Shown: positions 59,521 to 64,000 of the stretch, piece by piece
How the letters are laid out: the number at the start of each line of letters is the position of its first letter
Position numbering within the stretch: the stretch's first letter is position 1
From: Diogma glabrata
Lineage: Eukaryota > Arthropoda > Insecta > Diptera > Cylindrotomidae
Length of the DNA: 64,000 nt
Direction: 5' to 3'
Assembly: GCA_963693315.1 (NCBI GenBank)
Contig: OY856187.1
Span: 392,406,788 to 392,470,787 of the forward strand
The notes under the pieces: generated by a model
What the model saw: the letters and a program-made list of their open reading frames with translations, nothing else
Databases searched by the model: none
What the model was told of the DNA's origin: nothing
Position numbers and translations under genes: made by a program

Positions 59521-61131
59521 CTATACTAATTTTTTTAAATGATAATGGACATTTTCTTTAAATGCCTGAGGAGAAAATTCATCGGGAAATACAGAGGAGG
59601 GCAATGAGTTCCATAATTTGGCCACTCTATTGAAATAGTCGTTTTGGAAGGACACAGTTCTACAACGAGGTATTTGTACAACAAATGGATGGGATAACTC
59701 GGCAGCTCTTGTTTGTCGATTATACTGCGCACACGATGGAAGAATATTTTGAATTTCCTTAGAGGAGAATTCGCTAAAGTTATATTTATAGTATATTGAC
59801 AATTCAGCCACATTTCTTCTGTGCTGGAGTGAATCAAGCTGGTCCGTTAGTTCGGTATTACCAATCAACCGTATTGCTTTTCTCTGTACAGAGTCTAAAC
59901 AATTTATTGTTGACTGACAAGCACCTCCCCAAACATGACAGCAGTACTCCATACATGGACGAATAAAGGACTTGAAGATTAGCAAAATTTGCTCGGGATT
60001 GAAATACTTTTTACATCGACTCAAGAATCCTAATTTTTGCATTGCAGATTTAGCGAGGTTGAACACATGTTTATTCCATTTCAGGTTATTTTGAATATCC
60101 ACTCCAAGAAGTCTAACTGATTCAACCTCACGCAATTCCTCTTGGTTTATTTTAATAGGAAAATTTTTATGTCGCTCCATTCGTGAAAGACGGCATAATT
60201 TGGTTTTGGTTGGATTAAATGAAACGAGATTACGATCACCCCATTCCATTATACGCTCCAGATCTTTGTTGATGGAATCAATTAGCAACTCTCTATCAGT
60301 GGTAACTGCAGTATGAGATCGAAATTTAGGAGATGCATGTGATGCATGTAATGTGCTGTCATCTGCAAAACTATGGATTGGGTGCACTGTGGAAATAAGT
60401 AAGTCATTAATGTATAGAAGAAACAAGGTTGGTGAGAGTGCCGAACCTTGGGGAACCCCAGCATTGGTTGTGAAAATATTGGATGTGATACCATCTAAAT
60501 TAACATGAAATTGGCGACCTGTAAGAAAACTATGAATCCATGAGACAGTAAGATGGTCTATGCCATAAGATTTCAATTTAGCTATAAGATTTTTATGCCA
60601 CACTTTATCAAATGCTTTAGAAATGTCAAGTGAAATACTGAATGTTTCACCGTGGTTTTCCAGCGATTTGTTCCAGAGATGGGATACGTAGGCTAACAGA
60701 TCACCTGTTGCATGAATTCTACGAAAACCATACTGCTTATCATCAATAATTTGCGACATTTCCAAATAATCTATCAAATTGTAGTTAACATATTTTTCAA
60801 ATATTTTAGCTAAAACCGACAGAATTGCAATTGGTCTATAATTGTTAGGGTCTATCTTACTGCCTTTCTTTGATATGGGTTGAACGCTGGCCAGCTTCCA
60901 AGAATCGGGAAATATTCCGGTTTTATAAGATAAATAGAAAATTTTTGTTAAAATTGGAGCTAGTTGCCTAGCAAAGTTTTTAAGAATGAGGGGTGGAATA
61001 CCGTCTGGGCCAGCAGATTTGTTGATATTGATAGAAAGAAGCATTTTCCGTACAATATTGCAACGAAAAATAATTGGTTTCATTTTCGTTACAACTGGGG
61101 GAATGAGTGTAGGAGAATGGGGGGGGTTCAA
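59521..61131 (-). pseudogene. LINE C ORF2, reverse transcriptase part
   Basis: 536 codons on the minus strand: SAGPDGIPPLILKNFARQLA, KKGSKIDPNNYRPIAILSV, ISLDISKAFDKVWHKNLIA, NAGVPQGSALSPTLFLLYIN, the catalytic box HSFADDSTLHASHAS, and the long C-terminal domain (LLGVDIQNNLKWNKHVFNLA; FNPEQILLIFKSFIRPCMEY). It ends FSPQAFKENVHYHLKKLV. The frame is complete from the RT onwards. It is separated from the endonuclease by a length change in the G run at about 61120-61126. RT core residues are intact. Confidence 0.92.
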
Positions 61132-62497
61132 CTATGTTTGAATTTTCTGCGAAAATACGACCCAATAGATCCGCTTTCTCTTTCGAGTCGCTCACGGGAA
61201 TGTCATTGAGAACTAAGGTTGGAATAGAGGATCGAGTAAAATTGCTCTGGACTGATTTAACTGCCTGAAAGAAACTACGTGAGCCAGATGGGTGCTCGGC
61301 GAATTTCTTTGCTTTCTTCTGGATAAACGCGTCTTTGTCCAAGTCTATTTTGAATTTACTAATATTTCTGGCTTTCTTATAGGCGCTATGGGTTTCAGGT
61401 GTTTTATTAGCGTTATACGTCTTAAATGCTTTGCGTTTATTCCTCACTGCCTCATCAACATCCCGTGTGAACCAAGGCTCAGTTTTAGGAGTGATTAATC
61501 GATTTGGAATAAACCGCCGCATTCCTTCTTTTATGATTTCAGAAATTCTTATTACCGATGTGCTAGGATCTTGATCAACACAACAAATAGTTTTCCAAGG
61601 TGTTTCGTCATAAAAGTTTCTCAGTCCCTCCCAGTCAGCGCGTTTATAGTTCCAAACCCGGCGAGGATTTGCTTTAATTTGTGTCGGTGATGTAAATTGC
61701 ACTATTGCTGATATTAGTAAATGGTCTGATGTTCCGAGGGGTTGTTCAACTTTTGTCTTCGTAGTATCTGGTTCGTTTGTCAAAAACAGATCCAGCAAAT
61801 TATTGTTATGATGTGAATTGTCTGCGATTCTAGTGGGACACTCTATCATTTGCGTCAAACCGTGATAATCTGCGAGTATCAGTTCGGCTTGTCTTCCTAC
61901 GTCGTCAGTGCGCGATGAATGCTTAAGCCATTCTTTATTATGAATATTAAAGTCTCCAAGAATGGCCAGTCTTGCTTTGGGGTAGTCCGTGGTAATCTTG
62001 TCTAGATTAGCCGATATTTGATCGAAAAAGGGACATCCTGGGGGAGAATTTGGGGATCTATATAATCCTATTATAAACATAGTTTCATCAACACCTGAGA
62101 TCTTCAGTGCTATAGAATTATGGTGCTTAGAGTTCAACTCGTAGGCCTTAATTCTCATTCATGAAAGTGAATCTCGAACAAATACACAGACACCATGCTT
62201 GTTATAAAAGGAATGTTCCAATTCGTAACTAGGTATCCGGTATTTGTCGTGATCCAACTTCGATGCTTTGCCACTAACAATTGTTTCGGTAAGAAACAAT
62301 ATGTCAGGTTTATTTTTTTCGATGTAGTGATGAACCTCGTTTAGATTCGAATTGAGACCTCTTCTGTTGGTGAAGTCAATGCTAAGCTGTTGGTTCACTC
62401 TGCGGCCATTTTGTTGAGACAAAGACTTACCCTTTGACATTGCAGGCATAGCTACTGAAATTCGGCCAGGCCTAAATTTCAACACTAAACAGTACAA
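60980..62497 (-). pseudogene. LINE C ORF2, endonuclease part with one stop
   Basis: The first piece (62497-62159) opens near MPAMSKGKSLSQQNGRRVNQ and has LSIDFTNRRGLNSNLNEVHH, DILFLTETIVSGKASK and HGVCVFVRDSLS. An in-frame TGA follows at about 62156-62158. The frame then continues (62158-60980) with FIIGLYRSPNSPPG, AILGDFNIHNKEWLKHSS, LGTSDHLLISAIVQ and the linker SRSFFQAVKSVQSNF. Endonuclease boxes match LINE D. An unrepaired stop plus the downstream frameshift make this copy inactive. Confidence 0.9.
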
Positions 62498-63186
62498 AAG
62501 AAACTGGGTATCTCTGTCACAAAAACACGGTAGCAGATTTCATGCAACAGTAGCACGATAAGAGAAAAGCAAAAAAAAAAATGGGGACACAAAATACACT
62601 AACAAAATTGACGAGCACAAATAAAGGGTTAAATTCGAAATTCCTAACTTTTGTCAAAAAAAAAACATTTCACAATCAACCAACTGACACTTTCCAACTC
62701 CCAAAATAAGTCCGAGGTGGGAGGAGCTAGATCATGTCACAAAACTTCAAATAAAAAAAAAAAACCCAGGCAATCCAAAAAAATCAATAACAACTAAAAC
62801 AAAATTTTTGGATTTCTATTACCAAGCCAAATGCTTTAAAATAATAAATAAATTTATTACATCAAAGTAAAAAAAGGTAAAATTTTACCTGCCTACCTCT
62901 TGGTAATAGTGAACACAAAATACCAAATAATTTTTTAATAAAGAACAATCTCACCAATTATATAATTGTACGCGTCCGTTCTTCAACACTTTTATTTTTC
63001 ATAAACATTAACACAAACACTATAACACTTATTTACTTATTAGCTACTACACCTACTAACACTTATTAACACTTATAACACTATTATTTATCTATTTTCG
63101 ATTATTTTTGTTTTTTGTTCTTTTTATTTTAAAATTTAGGAGACGTCGACTCGTCTGACTCCGAATGATGAATGATGATGAATTGG
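62498..63186 (-). other. LINE C 5' UTR
   Basis: A non-coding stretch upstream of the ORF on the minus strand. It starts AATTCATCATCATTCATC at its 5' end, followed by AGTCAGACGAGTCGACGTC. The internal promoter expected for such LINEs would lie here, but no motif is certain. Confidence 0.6.
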
Positions 63187-63595
63187 AACTATATTTGCAA
63201 TTATCGTTTATTTTAAAATTGCACTAATTATTAATTATTAAAATAATTTAATTTAATTTAATTATCATATATAAAGCTTAGCTTGGTTTTTTTATTCGGT
63301 TATATTGTGTTTATCTTTTTCATTAGTTTAACCTGTATTGCTATGTAAATAAATTTTAAATGTATTACGTTTTGCTTTTAATTTTAAGTTTACATTATTT
63401 TCTTGTTTATTAAGTATACAATTTACACCATCTTGAATTCTAAAAATATTATATAATTGAAAATATACATAAGAAAATTTACTTGCCTGCAAGTAGATTG
63501 TAAAAAGGCTACGCCTTAGATGTATATATGCTGATTTAATTTGAAATAAATAAATAAATAAAAAAATAATAAAACAAATGGAAAAAAAAAATAGC

Positions 63596-64000
63596 TTATT
63601 TTCATATTTTTGGCTTGAAAAACGTTTATTTTCTGTGATAATGAGTAGTAAATTTGAATTTGGAGAAATCTGGATGATTGACATCCATATGTAAGACCAG
63701 GACATTGATTATTGTTTTAGAAGTATGTCAAAAACAAATCGTTAAGTGTGTAGAGGTTAATATATTTAAACCTAAATAGTTAATCTCTACAATCGAAAAA
63801 CTCACAGTGCCTTACGATTAATTAATTAATTAACTAATTAATTCGAAAAACGAACCATCCTCGAAAATCGGTTTCAGTTGAATGTTTTTGTTTTTGACAA
63901 TTTTGGTTGGCGGTAAAAAGGCAATGAAAAATAGAAACTTCACTTTAGGTTCTCACTTACATTCGCGTGCTTGTAATAACTACCCACAATTGAATTTATT
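63596..64000 (+). other. Right part of DNA-transposon relic and window end
   Basis: This continues the relic after the LINE target duplication (GCTTATTTTCATATTTTTGG...). It resembles the arm at 13690-13860 and matches 41648-42003 of copy A up to 63951. The last 49 bases (CTCACTTACATTCGCGTGC...) are new sequence. No gene. Confidence 0.65.

Larger units (their letters stand above)
59381..63186 (-). mobile_element. LINE C (APE-type), inserted in the LINE B 3' UTR
   Basis: A 3.8-kb minus-strand LINE. Its poly-A tail is the T18 run at 59381, and the 5' UTR reaches about 63186. Copy A at 41239-41243 (ATGAAAAC, then TATATTTGC) shows the empty site. Only AAC is shared at the two edges, so the target duplication is at most about 3 bp. 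There is one long ORF with a stop and a frameshift, and no separate ORF1. It is related to LINE D. Confidence 0.9.
55154..63587 (+). mobile_element. LINE, copy B, ORFs intact, 3' UTR interrupted
   Basis: Flanked by AAAATAGC (55146-55153 and 63588-63595). It starts inside ORF1, so it is 5'-truncated, and carries a frameshift at about 55240 shared with copy A. It has ORF1 (55327-55866) and a complete ORF2 (56286-59105). The 3' UTR is broken by LINE C. Without that insertion the element is about 4.6 kb. Confidence 0.88.

Overview
The window looks like AT-rich nuclear DNA from an arthropod, probably an insect. The reasons are introns, Jockey/CR1-type LINEs, BEL/Pao and Ty3/gypsy elements, Penelope-like elements, long-TIR DNA transposons, long (TA)n tracts and a neuropeptide-type GPCR exon. 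Almost everything is transposable element, often nested. The only likely host coding sequence I see is one GPCR exon (12352-12505, + strand). Species and order cannot be fixed from the sequence alone. One 200-base assembly gap lies at 44493-44692.

Layout, left to right. 1-5100: units of a ~330-bp tandem repeat, a fold-back repeat, and a TIR element (2068-4797) filled with a 148-bp tandem array that reverses orientation. 5438-6650: a decayed BEL/Pao pol. 6797-9502: a CACTG...CAGTG element holding a Penelope fragment and expanded AAAT-type microsatellite. 9503-13150: low-information DNA with the GPCR exon. 13151-20419: two long transposons of one family in opposite orientation, separated by (TA)n; the right one carries a multi-exon transposase-like gene with a hAT-type MITE in its intron. 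20742-42003 (copy A) and 54357-63951 (copy B): two copies of one duplicated segment, a DNA-transposon relic holding a LINE. Copy A was later hit by a LINE fragment, a gypsy-type LTR element whose Gag is fused to integrase, and a 10.3-kb hAT-like element that itself holds further elements. Copy B was hit by one LINE. Each copy preserves the empty sites of the other's insertions. 42004-46910: relics, a transposase-like gene broken by an insertion with a tRNA-like core, the gap, and another long-TIR transposon. 46911-54356: a LINE and a Penelope-like element, each bracketed by (TA)n.

There is no operon or pathway here. What links the parts is insertion history. It can be read from target-site duplications (8 bp for five hAT-like elements, 4 bp for the LTR element, 3 bp for CACTG-type elements) and from the A/B empty sites. 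The best candidates for unusual biology are the Gag-integrase fusion LTR element, the Penelope element with inverted terminal repeats and a hammerhead-ribozyme-like fold, the tandem arrays carried inside TIR elements, and the position of several unrelated elements at (TA)n tracts.
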